DNA from: Paraburkholderia acidipaludis NBRC 101816
Lineage (GTDB): Bacteria; Pseudomonadota; Gammaproteobacteria; Burkholderiales; Burkholderiaceae
Assembly: GCF_000684975.1 (NCBI RefSeq)
Contig: NZ_BAXZ01000009.1
Location: 1 to 64,000, forward strand
Length of the DNA stretch: 64,000 nucleotides
Direction of reading: 5' to 3'
In this document: positions 25,532 through 35,823 of the stretch, in pieces
Layout of the letters: each line of letters begins with the position of its first letter
How positions within the stretch are numbered: the first letter of the stretch is position 1
Notes under the pieces: generated by a model
The model's database searches: none
The model's input: the letters and a program-made list of their open reading frames with translations, nothing else
What the model was told of the DNA's origin: nothing
Made by a program: the position numbers and the translations under genes

Positions 25532-26749
25532 TTGAATCGCAATCAGACATGGTCGCGCACGGCGTCGCCGGGCGAGATCATCTACTCCGAAGGCTATTCG
25601 GGGGAACGCGTCATCTATGTGATCGCCGACGGAAAAATCGAAATCTCGACACGCTGTGACGAGAAGAAGGTCGTGGTGGCGACACTCGGGCGGGGCGAAT
25701 TTTTTGGCGAGACCGCCTTGCTCGGCGCGGAGCCGCGCAGCAACACGGCGAAAGCGCTGACGTTCTGCCAGTTGACGGTCGTGCCGGTCGGCATTGTGGA
25801 AGAGGAGCTGGAGCGCGTTTCGCCGCTGCTGCGGCATATTTCGCGCACCCTGATCCGGCGCGTGAAGGCCAAGGACGATCTGCTCGCGACCTATACGCAC
25901 GCCGACTTTCTTCCCGGCGTATTGTCTTATGCTCACGTGCTCGCGCTGATGGCCGGCGCCGAAACGCGCGAGGAGCGCGGCGCCTGGGGCCGGCAGGGTG
26001 CCGCGGGCGAAGTCTCCGTCTCGCTGGCCGACGTGGTCCAGAAGTGCCGCGCCGTGGCGGGGCATTCGCGTCCGCACGTGATGGCCATGCTCAAGCGCAT
26101 GGAGAAGCTCAACCTGATCGCGATCGAGGCGGCGCAGGGCGCCGGCTATACCGGCTCGGCTCCGGTGGAGTCCGCCGTCGCCGAAGGGCCGCTCGGCCGC
26201 CAGGTCGTCAGCTTCGATCCGGCGCGGATCGTCGATCGCGCGGCCCAGGTGGCCGACCGCGATCTGGACGTCTCCATCAACAGCGAACTCGAACTGATCG
26301 AGCTGGCCGACCTCGAGGCGTTGATCGGCGTGGAGCGCAAGATCATCCTCAACAAACTCTCGCACGGCGAGATCGCCGACGAAGTGTTCGCGTTCCGCAA
26401 GTCGAAGGTGCTCAACTACGTCGAAGAGAAGGGCGTGGCGTACTTCACGAAGCGCACGGTTCGCGGCGCCGGCGCGCTCAACTCGCTCGACGACCTCGTG
26501 TTCGTGGACGAGCGCACGCTGTTCGAGGCCGTAAGCGGCATGGACACCTACGACCTCGCGAAGCTGCTGGCCTGCGTGAACGACGCGTCGCTTTCGTCGC
26601 GTCTCGTCTCCGTGATGGGCGAGGTGCGCAAGAACGAGGTGTCGTGGCTCATGCGGCGCGAGATCAAGATCGACCCGGCGGAAGTGGCGGAAATCGAGCA
26701 ACGCCTGATCGAGTCGGTACGCGCCCTCAAGCAGGTGCCCGCAGTCTGA
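25532..26749 (+). CDS. CRP-like protein with cyclic-nucleotide-binding, winged-helix and FliG-type C-terminal domains
   Basis: A 405-residue protein of unusual architecture. Residues 12-118 form a cNMP-binding domain; the phosphate-binding cassette FGETALLGAEPRSNTA keeps the Gly-Glu and Arg-Ser of ligand-binding members. Residues 160-200 resemble a Crp winged helix (LADVVQKCRAVAGHSRPHVM, then AMLKRMEKLNLI). Residues 318-405 align by eye without large gaps to the FliG C-terminal domain: LDDLVFVDERTLFEAVS matches FliG FENLVDVDDRSIQRLLQ. Residues 250-312 may be a second, weaker FliG-like helical repeat. Start: TTG at 25532, after GGGGGAAAGG; a GTG at 25499 is the alternative. It is followed after 37 bp by motA-like and motB-like genes. 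Probable role is nucleotide-controlled coupling to a stator; DNA binding is also possible. Confidence 0.78.
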   Translation: MNRNQTWSRTASPGEIIYSEGYSGERVIYVIADGKIEISTRCDEKKVVVATLGRGEFFGETALLGAEPRSNTAKALTFCQLTVVPVGIVEEELERVSPLLRHISRTLIRRVKAKDDLLATYTHADFLPGVLSYAHVLALMAGAETREERGAWGRQGAAGEVSVSLADVVQKCRAVAGHSRPHVMAMLKRMEKLNLIAIEAAQGAGYTGSAPVESAVAEGPLGRQVVSFDPARIVDRAAQVADRDLDVSINSELELIELADLEALIGVERKIILNKLSHGEIADEVFAFRKSKVLNYVEEKGVAYFTKRTVRGAGALNSLDDLVFVDERTLFEAVSGMDTYDLAKLLACVNDASLSSRLVSVMGEVRKNEVSWLMRREIKIDPAEVAEIEQRLIESVRALKQVPAV

Positions 26750-26786
26750 ATGAAGCCGGCAACGACATTCCGGTAGCGGAGAAAAC

Positions 26787-27560
26787 ATGGATTTGCTGAC
26801 TTTATTCGGAGTCCTGCTGGGCGGGGCGGCCGTGGTGGTGGGCTATGCCCTCGAAGGCGGGCACGTGACGGCTCTCGTTCAGCCCGAAGCGCTCGTGATC
26901 GTGCTGGGCGGCACGCTGGGCGCGGTCATGATCCAGAACACGTGGGCGAAGTTCGTCGACGCGCTAAGGCATCTGCGCATGGCCTTCGTCAAGGCGCCGC
27001 AGGTCGATCAGGCGAGCCTTGCCGCTGTGCTCGAATGGGGCGACGAAGCCAAGCTCAACGGCATGCTGGCCTTCGAATCGATGAATCTGGACCACGTGCA
27101 TCCGTTCGCGCGGCGCGGGCTGGAACTGCTGGCGAACGGCGTGACGACGGCCGTGCTCGAAGACGCGCTCAATCGCGAACTGGAAGCCTACGGGCGCGCT
27201 CGCATGGCGGCGGCGCGGCTCTGGCAGCAGGCGGGCGGCTATGCGCCCACTTTCGGCATTCTCGGCTCGGTGCTCGGCCTCATCCAGGTGACGGGCCACC
27301 TCGTCGAGCCTTCGAAGCTCGGGGAGGGCATTGCTGTCGCCTTCGTGGCGACGCTGTATGGGCTCGCGTTCGCGAATCTCGTGTTCCTGCCGGTGTTCGG
27401 CAAGCTGCGCGTGCATATCGAAAGCGAACTGCGTTTGCGCAAGCTCTACCTGGATGGTCTGCTCGCCATCTCGCGCAAGGAAACGCCCGCCACGATCGCG
27501 ACGCGCCTCGCGGGCGACGTGCGGGACCACGCTTCGCGCTCGCCCGAACTCGCGCACTGA
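26787..27560 (+). CDS. MotA-family stator protein
   Basis: A 257-residue MotA/PomA-type proton-channel subunit with four predicted membrane helices and a large cytoplasmic loop (about residues 50-145). The conserved prolines that couple channel and rotor are present: P154 in GGYAPTFGILGSVLGLI and P202 in LVFLPVFGKL. The cytoplasmic segment (FESMNLDHVHPFARRG) follows the MotA pattern. It pairs with the MotB-like protein 9 bp downstream to form a 5:2 ion-driven complex in the inner membrane. It looks like a secondary stator set rather than the main motA, since no flagellar or chemotaxis gene adjoins. Confidence 0.88.
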   Translation: MDLLTLFGVLLGGAAVVVGYALEGGHVTALVQPEALVIVLGGTLGAVMIQNTWAKFVDALRHLRMAFVKAPQVDQASLAAVLEWGDEAKLNGMLAFESMNLDHVHPFARRGLELLANGVTTAVLEDALNRELEAYGRARMAAARLWQQAGGYAPTFGILGSVLGLIQVTGHLVEPSKLGEGIAVAFVATLYGLAFANLVFLPVFGKLRVHIESELRLRKLYLDGLLAISRKETPATIATRLAGDVRDHASRSPELAH

Positions 27561-27569
27561 TCTGGACGC

Positions 27570-28238
27570 ATGCCGATGCCAACCGAAAGCCATCTTCCGT
27601 TCATGGCGCAGGATGCCCAGGAAGAAGAGGGCCACGATGCGCAGTCTTCGCGCTGGCTCATCTCTTACGCCGACCTCATCACGACGATGATGGTGCTGTT
27701 TCTCGCGCTCTACGTCATGGAGCTCGCGAAGAACAAGGAAATGGAGATCCGCTACCAGTCGCTGGCGGCGGCGTCTCAACCGGCGGCGGTTGCCGCGCCG
27801 CCGGCGGCCGGGCAAACGCTGCTTTCGTCGCTCGAGCCGCTGCGCGAACGCGGCGAGATCACGATCATGCGCGCCGCGCACGGCGTGGAGATTGGCATCA
27901 ACGCGAAGATCCTGTTCGACGCGGGCGACGCGCGCCTCTTGCCCGTTGCGTTCGGCGTGCTGGACAAGGTGGCGGACGTGCTGCGCGAAGTGCCTTCGGG
28001 CAACGTGCTGGTCGAAGGCCATACGGACAGCACGCCGATCTCGAACGCGAAATACGCATCGAACTGGGAACTCTCGTCGGCACGGGCCGGCGCGGTGGTG
28101 CGCTATCTGGTGGAGCGCGGCGTCGCGCCCCGGCGGCTTGCCGCCATTGGCCGCGCCGACAACTTTCCGCTCGTCGCCGCCGACGATCCCGCGAGCCGCG
28201 CGCAGAATCGCCGCGTGACGATCTTCGTGGAGTACTGA
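27570..28238 (+). CDS. MotB-family OmpA-domain stator protein
   Basis: A 222-residue protein: short cytoplasmic N terminus, one membrane helix (about 31-52) with the proton-carrying aspartate D35 in SYADLITT, and a periplasmic OmpA/MotB peptidoglycan-binding domain (about 105-222; VEGHTDSTP, SSARAGAVVRYL, NRRVTIFVEY). The linker between helix and OmpA domain is alanine/proline-rich and short (about 50 residues) compared with main MotB proteins. Start ATG at 27570 (an ATG two codons later is also possible). It ends 4 bp before the convergent dihydropyrimidinase stop. Confidence 0.9.
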   Translation: MPMPTESHLPFMAQDAQEEEGHDAQSSRWLISYADLITTMMVLFLALYVMELAKNKEMEIRYQSLAAASQPAAVAAPPAAGQTLLSSLEPLRERGEITIMRAAHGVEIGINAKILFDAGDARLLPVAFGVLDKVADVLREVPSGNVLVEGHTDSTPISNAKYASNWELSSARAGAVVRYLVERGVAPRRLAAIGRADNFPLVAADDPASRAQNRRVTIFVEY

Positions 28239-28242
28239 CGAA

Positions 28243-29745
<1,503 letters not shown>

Positions 29746-31251
29746 TCATGCGCTTGCAATGCTGGGGCGGCGGCTCTTGCCGAGTTTCATCAGCACGCCG
29801 TACACAAGCGCCGCGATGGCGAGGCCGACGAACCACGCATAGGTGTAGAGCCCCTTGAACGCGTCCGGTACGGCCGGAAACGCCGCCGGAAACGCCACGT
29901 TCAGAAAACCCGGAAGGTTCGGCAGCACGCCCGCGAGGAGCGCGATGACGGCGGCGGGGTTCCAGCCGCTCGCATACGCGTATTCGCCGCTTTCTTCGAA
30001 GAGCTGTTCGGTATCGAGCCGGGTGCCGCGAATCAGGAAGTAGTCGACCATGAGAATCCCGGCCACGGGGCCGAGCAGCGCGGAATAGCCCACGAGCCAC
30101 GTGAAGATATAACCCTGCGTGGTGGCGAGAATCTTCCACGGCATCATCACGATGGCGATGGTCGCCGTGATCAGGCCGCCTGCCTTGTACGAGATGCCCT
30201 TGGGCCAGAGGCTCGAAAAATCGTAGGCCGGGCCGACGAGGTTGGCCGCGAGATTGCAGCACATCGTATCGAGCGTGAGGATCACGAGCGCGATGCCCAC
30301 GCCGATGCCTTCCATGCGGCTCGTGAGGTCGATAGGATCCCAGATGGCCTTGCCGTAGATGACCACGGTGGCGGAGGTCACTACCACCGAGATCACCGAA
30401 AGCAACGCCATCGGCACCGGCAGGCCTATTGCCTGGCCCACGAACTGGTCCTTTTGCGTCTTTGCGAAGCGCGTGAAGTCGGGAATGTTGAGCGCGAGCG
30501 TGGCCCAGAAGCCCACCATCGCCGTGAGGCTCGGCCAGAACGTGACCCAGAAGAGCCCCGCCTTCTTGCCGCCCGGCGCGAACTGCGAAGGTTGCGAGAG
30601 CATCGATCCCGCGCCGCCCGCCTTCGAACAGGCCCACCAGACGAGCGCGATGCACATCACCACCTTGATCGGCGCGGACCAGCTTTCGAGCCAGCGGATC
30701 GAGTCGGTGCCGTGCACGATGAAGTAGATCTGCAGCGCCCAGAACAGCAGAAAGCACGAGGCCTGGCCGATCGAGATGCCGAGGAACGGCAGCGCGTCGC
30801 CCACGAGCCCGTTGTGCGTAAGGATATTGGCGAGCGTATAGATCGCGCTGCCGCCCAGCCAGGTCTGGATGCCGTACCAGCCGCAGGCCACGATCGCGCG
30901 CAGCATGGCGGGCAGCTTCGCGCCCTGGGTGCCGAACGAGGAGCGCACGAGCACCGCATATGGAATGCCGTACTTCGCGCCCGCGTGGCCGATCAGCAGC
31001 ATCGGCACGAGCACGATGGTGTTGCCCAGCAGCACCGTGAGCACGGCCTGCCACGGCGACATGCCCTGCTCCGTGAGGCCTGCCGCGAGCATGTACGAGG
31101 CAATGTTCATCACCATGCCCACCCAGAGCGCCGCGAAGTGGTACCAGCGCCATGTTCGCTGCGCGGTGCCGGTGGGCGCGAGGTCGTCGTTGTATAGCTC
31201 GCTTTCGCTGCGGCGCGCGCTCGCGTCGCCGGGTACGGCTGGCTGGCTCAT
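29746..31251 (-). CDS. NCS1-family nucleobase transporter
   Basis: A 501-residue NCS1 protein with about 12 helices. Start ATG at 31251 (MSQPAVPGDASARRSESELY), followed by the family hallmark NDDLAPTGTAQRTW before helix 1 and WVGMVMNIASYML in it. NCS1 carriers import uracil, allantoin, hydantoin or thiamine precursors with sodium or protons. Lying between preA and hydA, it most likely imports uracil, thymine or dihydropyrimidines. The frame is open far upstream (to 31509) but that part overlaps preA and is not coding. Confidence 0.9.
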   Translation of the reverse strand: MSQPAVPGDASARRSESELYNDDLAPTGTAQRTWRWYHFAALWVGMVMNIASYMLAAGLTEQGMSPWQAVLTVLLGNTIVLVPMLLIGHAGAKYGIPYAVLVRSSFGTQGAKLPAMLRAIVACGWYGIQTWLGGSAIYTLANILTHNGLVGDALPFLGISIGQASCFLLFWALQIYFIVHGTDSIRWLESWSAPIKVVMCIALVWWACSKAGGAGSMLSQPSQFAPGGKKAGLFWVTFWPSLTAMVGFWATLALNIPDFTRFAKTQKDQFVGQAIGLPVPMALLSVISVVVTSATVVIYGKAIWDPIDLTSRMEGIGVGIALVILTLDTMCCNLAANLVGPAYDFSSLWPKGISYKAGGLITATIAIVMMPWKILATTQGYIFTWLVGYSALLGPVAGILMVDYFLIRGTRLDTEQLFEESGEYAYASGWNPAAVIALLAGVLPNLPGFLNVAFPAAFPAVPDAFKGLYTYAWFVGLAIAALVYGVLMKLGKSRRPSIASA

Positions 31252-31288
31252 GATGCGGGTTCTCCGTGGCTTGTCGTGTTGTGGGAAA

Positions 31289-32566
31289 TCAGGCCGCCTT
31301 GGGATCGGCCACGCGCCCCGGGTTGTTCGGATGCGTGGTCCAGTTCGAGTAGCGGCCCGCGTCGACGCGCTCCATCGTGATGCACTGATCGACCGGGCAC
31401 ACATGCATGCATAAATTGCACCCGACGCAGTTCGCATCGACCACTTCGAAATGGCGCTGGCCGTTTTTCGTCGCGGTGATGGCCTGGTGCGAGGTGTCCT
31501 CGCAGGCAATATGGCACAGGCCGCACTGAATGCAGCGGTCCTGATCGATGCGCGCCTTGATGTCGTAATCGAGGTTCAGGTATTGCCAGTCGGTGACGTT
31601 GGGCACGGCGCGCCCGCGAATCGCGTCGAGGTTCGCATAGCCCTTGTCGTCCATCCAGTTCGAGAGGCCGTCGATCATGTCCTCGACGATACGGAATCCG
31701 TAATGCATCGCCGCGGTGCAGACCTGCACGCTGCCCGAGCCCAGCACGATGAACTCGGCGGCGTCGCGCCATTCGGAAATGCCGCCGATGCCCGAGATGG
31801 GCAGCCCCTGCGTTTGCGGGTCGCGCGCGATCTCGGCCACCATGTGCAGCGCGATAGGCTTCGCGGCCGGGCCGCAATAGCCGCCGTGCGTGCCTTTGCC
31901 GTCCACGGTGGGCAGCGGGGCCATCACGTCCAGATCCACGCCCACGATCGAGTTGATCGTATTGATGAGCGAGACGCCGTCCGCGCCGCCCTTGAGCGCC
32001 GCGCGGGCGCCGTGGCGAATGTCTGTCACGTTCGGCGTGAGCTTCACGAGGCAGGGCAGACGCGTGCCTTCCTTCACCCAGCGCGTGACCATCTCGATGT
32101 ATTCGGGCACCTGGCCCACGGCCGCACCCATGCCGCGCTCGCTCATGCCGTGCGGGCAGCCGAAGTTGAGCTCCACGGCGTCCGCGCCCGTGTCTTCCAC
32201 CTGCGGCAGGATCCATTTCCAGTCCTGCTCGGTGCACGGCACCATCAGCGAGACGATCAGTGCGCGGTCGGGCCACGCGCGTTTCACTTCGCGGATTTCG
32301 CGCAGGTTCACGTCGAGCGGCCGGTCGGTGATCAGTTCGATGTTGTTCAGGCCCGCCATGCGCTGGCCGCGCCAGGTGGTGGCGCCGTAGCGCGAGCTCA
32401 CGTTGACCACGTGCGGGTCGAGCCCGAGCGTCTTCCAGACCACGCCGCCCCAGCCCGCCTCGAAGGCGCGGTTGACGTTGTAAGCCTTGTCGGTGGGCGG
32501 CGCGGAGGCGAGCCAGAACGGGTTCGGCGAATGGATGCCGGCAATCGTGCAGCGCAGATCGGCCAT
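31289..32566 (-). CDS. preA: NAD-dependent dihydropyrimidine dehydrogenase, PreA subunit
   Basis: A 425-residue protein: an FMN-binding dihydroorotate-dehydrogenase-like barrel (about 1-330; ELNFGCPHGMSERGMG is the FMN/substrate region) followed by a two-[4Fe-4S] ferredoxin domain with CIQCGLCHIAC and CVGCNLCMHVC. PreA with PreT reduces uracil or thymine to the dihydro form, the first step of reductive degradation. It is 58 bp downstream of preT. Confidence 0.94.
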   Translation of the reverse strand: MADLRCTIAGIHSPNPFWLASAPPTDKAYNVNRAFEAGWGGVVWKTLGLDPHVVNVSSRYGATTWRGQRMAGLNNIELITDRPLDVNLREIREVKRAWPDRALIVSLMVPCTEQDWKWILPQVEDTGADAVELNFGCPHGMSERGMGAAVGQVPEYIEMVTRWVKEGTRLPCLVKLTPNVTDIRHGARAALKGGADGVSLINTINSIVGVDLDVMAPLPTVDGKGTHGGYCGPAAKPIALHMVAEIARDPQTQGLPISGIGGISEWRDAAEFIVLGSGSVQVCTAAMHYGFRIVEDMIDGLSNWMDDKGYANLDAIRGRAVPNVTDWQYLNLDYDIKARIDQDRCIQCGLCHIACEDTSHQAITATKNGQRHFEVVDANCVGCNLCMHVCPVDQCITMERVDAGRYSNWTTHPNNPGRVADPKAA

Positions 32567-32624
32567 GTTGGGACTCCTTTCTTGATCGTTCGTGTTGATC
32601 GTTCGCTATGTGCGGCGACCGGAT

Positions 32625-34010
32625 TCAGGCGGCCTTCGCGGCCTGTTCCGCGAGATAGCGGTCGATCGCGCGCGCGGCGAGCTTGCCGTCCTGCACGGCC
32701 TGCACCGTGAGGTCGGTGGCGCCGTGGCCCGCGCAGTCGCCGCCGGCCCACACGCCGGGGAGCGAGGTGGCGCCGTCTGCGTCGACCGCGATGCGCGTGC
32801 CGTCCGTCGTCAACCGCAAGGCGTCGAGCCCTTCGGGCAGCAGTTTCTGGCCGATGGCCTTCAGCACCATGTCGGCTTCCACGCGCACGATCTCACCGGT
32901 GCCCTTCAACGCGCCGTTCGCCGCGAGCAAAGTGCGCTCGAACTCCACGGCCTCGACATCAGCACTGCCAATAATGCGCAACGGTTTCGCCCACTCCATC
33001 AGCATCACGCCCTGCGAGCGCGCGAATTCCTGCTCGGCCCACGTCGCGCTCATCTGCGCGGTGCCGCGCCGGTAGGCGAGCGTCACCTGTTCCGCGCCGA
33101 GCTTGCGGCTCTGCACGGCGGCGTCGATCGCGGTGTTGCCGCCGCCGATCACGACCACCCGGCGCCCGACCGGCAGCCAGGCAAGGTCGCGCGTGGCCCG
33201 CAGGCGCGCGATGAAATCGACGGCATCGAGCACGCCCGGCAGCGCCTCGCCTTCGATCCCGAGGGCCTGCGTGCCGCCGAGGCCGATGCCGAGGAACACG
33301 GCGTCGTAGTGCTCGCGCAGTTGCGCAAACGTGATGTTGCGTCCCAGTTGCTGCGCCTGCCGCAATGAAATGCCGCCGACGGAGAGCAGCCATTGCACCT
33401 CGCGCTGCGCGTAGTCGTCCACAGTCTTGTACGCGGCTATGCCATATTCGTTGAGTCCGCCCGGTTTTTCCCGGGCGTCGAACACGGTCACGTCATGGCC
33501 AGCCAGCGCGAGCGTATGCGCGCAGGCGAGGCCGGCCGGACCCGCGCCGACCACGGCCACGCGCCGTCCCGTCTCGCTCGTGCGCTTGAAGAGCGGCGGC
33601 GCGCCTGCGGCTTCGCGCACCATCTGGAAGTCGGTGGCGTGACGCTGCAGCGCACCGATACTCACCGGTTCGCCATCCTGATGATTTCTCACGCAGGCGC
33701 CTTCGCAGAGAATCTCCGTGGGGCACACGCGTGCGCACATCCCGCCTAGCGGATTCGCGCTGAGTATGTCGCGCGCGGCGCCTTTGAGATTGCCGTTGCC
33801 GATCTTGCGGATGAAGCCGGGAATGTCGATGCCGGTGGGGCAGGCGGCGACGCAGGGCGCGTCGTAGCAGTAATGGCAGCGGTCGGCGGCGACGACGGCC
33901 GCGTCGACCGAAAGCGGCGGTGCGACGTCGGCGAAATTGCAGCCAAGCTGTTCGGCACTGAGGCGGCCTGCGGCGACATCGGCCGTGACGTTTTTCGTGG
34001 GCTGGGACAT
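32625..34010 (-). CDS. preT: NAD-dependent dihydropyrimidine dehydrogenase, PreT subunit
   Basis: A 461-residue flavoprotein resembling the glutamate-synthase small subunit. The N-terminal domain has [4Fe-4S] ligand clusters (CHYCYDAPCVAACPTGIDIP and CARVCPTEILCEGAC), then a FAD-binding GAGPAG loop (VAVVGAGPAGLACAHTL), and a NAD-binding GGGNTA loop. It passes electrons from NADH to PreA. Start ATG at 34010 is favoured over a longer frame to 34037. Confidence 0.93.
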   Translation of the reverse strand: MSQPTKNVTADVAAGRLSAEQLGCNFADVAPPLSVDAAVVAADRCHYCYDAPCVAACPTGIDIPGFIRKIGNGNLKGAARDILSANPLGGMCARVCPTEILCEGACVRNHQDGEPVSIGALQRHATDFQMVREAAGAPPLFKRTSETGRRVAVVGAGPAGLACAHTLALAGHDVTVFDAREKPGGLNEYGIAAYKTVDDYAQREVQWLLSVGGISLRQAQQLGRNITFAQLREHYDAVFLGIGLGGTQALGIEGEALPGVLDAVDFIARLRATRDLAWLPVGRRVVVIGGGNTAIDAAVQSRKLGAEQVTLAYRRGTAQMSATWAEQEFARSQGVMLMEWAKPLRIIGSADVEAVEFERTLLAANGALKGTGEIVRVEADMVLKAIGQKLLPEGLDALRLTTDGTRIAVDADGATSLPGVWAGGDCAGHGATDLTVQAVQDGKLAARAIDRYLAEQAAKAA

Positions 34011-34112
34011 CCGGGTGCTCCTTTCGAGGCAAAACACGGGTCCGCCGGCTCGCGCGGGGCGCGAGCCGGTACGTGGGGAAACGGGGAGTGCGGCGCGGCG
34101 CTACGGCCGCTT

Positions 34113-35402
34113 TTATCTAGCGTTCAGGTTCAGCGCCTGGCCGGGCTCGCTCGCGCGTTCGAGCATTGCGTGCAGCAGCACGTTCGCGCCGGCCTCGATC
34201 CATTCGGGCGTCGCGTCCTCGATCTCGTTGTGGCTGATGCCGTCGATGCACGGCACGAACACCATCGAAGTGGGCGCAACGGTGGCCAGATAGCAGGCGT
34301 CGTGGCCCGCGCCCGAAACGATGTCGCGACTCGAATAGCCGAAGCGCTCGGCGGCGGCGCGCACGGACTTCACGCAGGCCTTGTCGAACGGCACCGGCGC
34401 GTAATAGAAAATCTGCTCGACCTGCGCTTCCAGCTTGCCTTGTTCGGCGATCTTCGCGATGCCCTCGCGCAGTTCGGCGTCCATCTGCGCGAGCACCTCG
34501 TCCAGCGGATGGCGGAAATCGACGGTGAAGAACACGCGTCCGGGAATCACGTTGCGCGAGTTCGGGTGCACCTGCATCATGCCGACCGTCGCGCACGCGA
34601 GCGGCGCGTGGCGCAGGCCGATCTCGTTGACGAGCTGCACGACGCGGGAAGCACCCAGCAGGGCGTCTTTGCGGCGCGGCATGGGCGTGGGGCCGGCATG
34701 CGCTTCCTGACCCGTCAGGACAACTTCATACCAGCGCTGGCCCTGCGCGTCGGTGACCACGCCAATGGTCTTTTTTTCCGCCTCGAGTATCGGCCCTTGC
34801 TCGATGTGCAGTTCGAACGCCGCGTGAATCTTGCGGCCGCCGCACGGCAGCTCGCCCGCGTAGCCAATGCGCTTCAGCTCTTCGCCGATGGTCTTGCCCT
34901 CCACGTCCTTGCGCGAGAGCCCGTAGTCGAGCGTGAACACGCCCGCGAACACGCCCGAGGCAACCATCGCCGGCGCGAAGCGCGAGCCTTCTTCGTTGGT
35001 CCAGATCACGGTTTCGACCGGATGCTCGGTCTCGATGCCGTGATCGTTCAGCGAGCGGATCACTTCCAGGCCGCCCAGCACGCCATAGATGCCGTCGAAG
35101 CGGCCGCCCGTGGGCTGCGAGTCGGCGTGTGAGCCCGTCATCACGGGCGGCAGGTCGTTGTTGCGGCCCGCGCGCCGCATGAAGACGTTGCCCATCTGGT
35201 CCACGCTCACCGTGCAGCCCGCTTCTTTGGCCCACTGCACGATGAGGTCGCGGCCCTGTTTGTCGAGATCCGTGAGCGCGAGGCGGCACACGCCGCCTTT
35301 GGCCGTCGCGCCGATCTTCGCCATCTCCATCAGGCTGTCCCACAGGCGCTGGCCATTCACGTGAATCGCGGTGGTCAGCGCGGCTTCGCTTACTGCGTTC
35401 AT
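34113..35402 (-). CDS. Zn-dependent amidase: N-carbamoyl-beta-alanine / L-amino acid carbamoylase family
   Basis: A 429-residue M20-type amidase (hydantoinase/carbamoylase family). Metal and substrate motifs are TGSHADSQPTGGRFDG, WTNEEGSRFAP, HIEQGPILE and GAGHDACYL. In a pyrimidine operon the expected role is beta-ureidopropionase, splitting N-carbamoyl-beta-alanine to beta-alanine, CO2 and ammonia. Start ATG at 35402 is preferred because upstream residues (to 35558) lack conservation. First gene of the operon. Confidence 0.9.
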   Translation of the reverse strand: MNAVSEAALTTAIHVNGQRLWDSLMEMAKIGATAKGGVCRLALTDLDKQGRDLIVQWAKEAGCTVSVDQMGNVFMRRAGRNNDLPPVMTGSHADSQPTGGRFDGIYGVLGGLEVIRSLNDHGIETEHPVETVIWTNEEGSRFAPAMVASGVFAGVFTLDYGLSRKDVEGKTIGEELKRIGYAGELPCGGRKIHAAFELHIEQGPILEAEKKTIGVVTDAQGQRWYEVVLTGQEAHAGPTPMPRRKDALLGASRVVQLVNEIGLRHAPLACATVGMMQVHPNSRNVIPGRVFFTVDFRHPLDEVLAQMDAELREGIAKIAEQGKLEAQVEQIFYYAPVPFDKACVKSVRAAAERFGYSSRDIVSGAGHDACYLATVAPTSMVFVPCIDGISHNEIEDATPEWIEAGANVLLHAMLERASEPGQALNLNAR

Positions 35403-35823
35403 GCCGGTCCTCCTTTCGAGCAGATCGGGGTGTCGAGGTCTTGCGGACTTCCGCTCGCAAGACGCATTCGTGTTCAGAAAGCGTGCATCTCTGTCATTAT
35501 CTGGGGCAAGTTGCGCAGCGGCGGTGCATGCGCGCAAGCGTCGTTCGAACCCGCGCATCCCGCACTCGCGAATCCTGTCCGATTGGACAGGTTGTAGGCG
35601 ATAAACCGCACGATTTCAATACGGTATTGCCAGCGAAAAGCGTGCCATCGATGCTGCACTGCGGGATTGGCAAACGCGCGGCAAGCCCAGGGCAAGCCCA
35701 CCGCGAGCAGGCCGCGCGCGATGCGATTGCGCGCAGCGAAGCGGGCACTGTGACTACAATGAAACCGGCACGCCGCGACCGACGGGTCGCGATGCCTTGT
35801 TTTCCTTGACCGGAACGAATGCC
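35403..35823. promoter_or_regulatory. Divergent promoter region of the pyrimidine operon and its regulator
   Basis: The 421-bp gap carries two dyads between the genes: CCTGTCC-GATT-GGACAGG at 35574-35591 and CAATAC-G-GTATTG at 35617-35629. Both are candidates for the RutR-like regulator at 35824. E. coli RutR recognises TTGACCA-N2-TGGTCAA, which neither copies exactly, so this protein may have its own site. No gene is convincing here. Confidence 0.5.
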
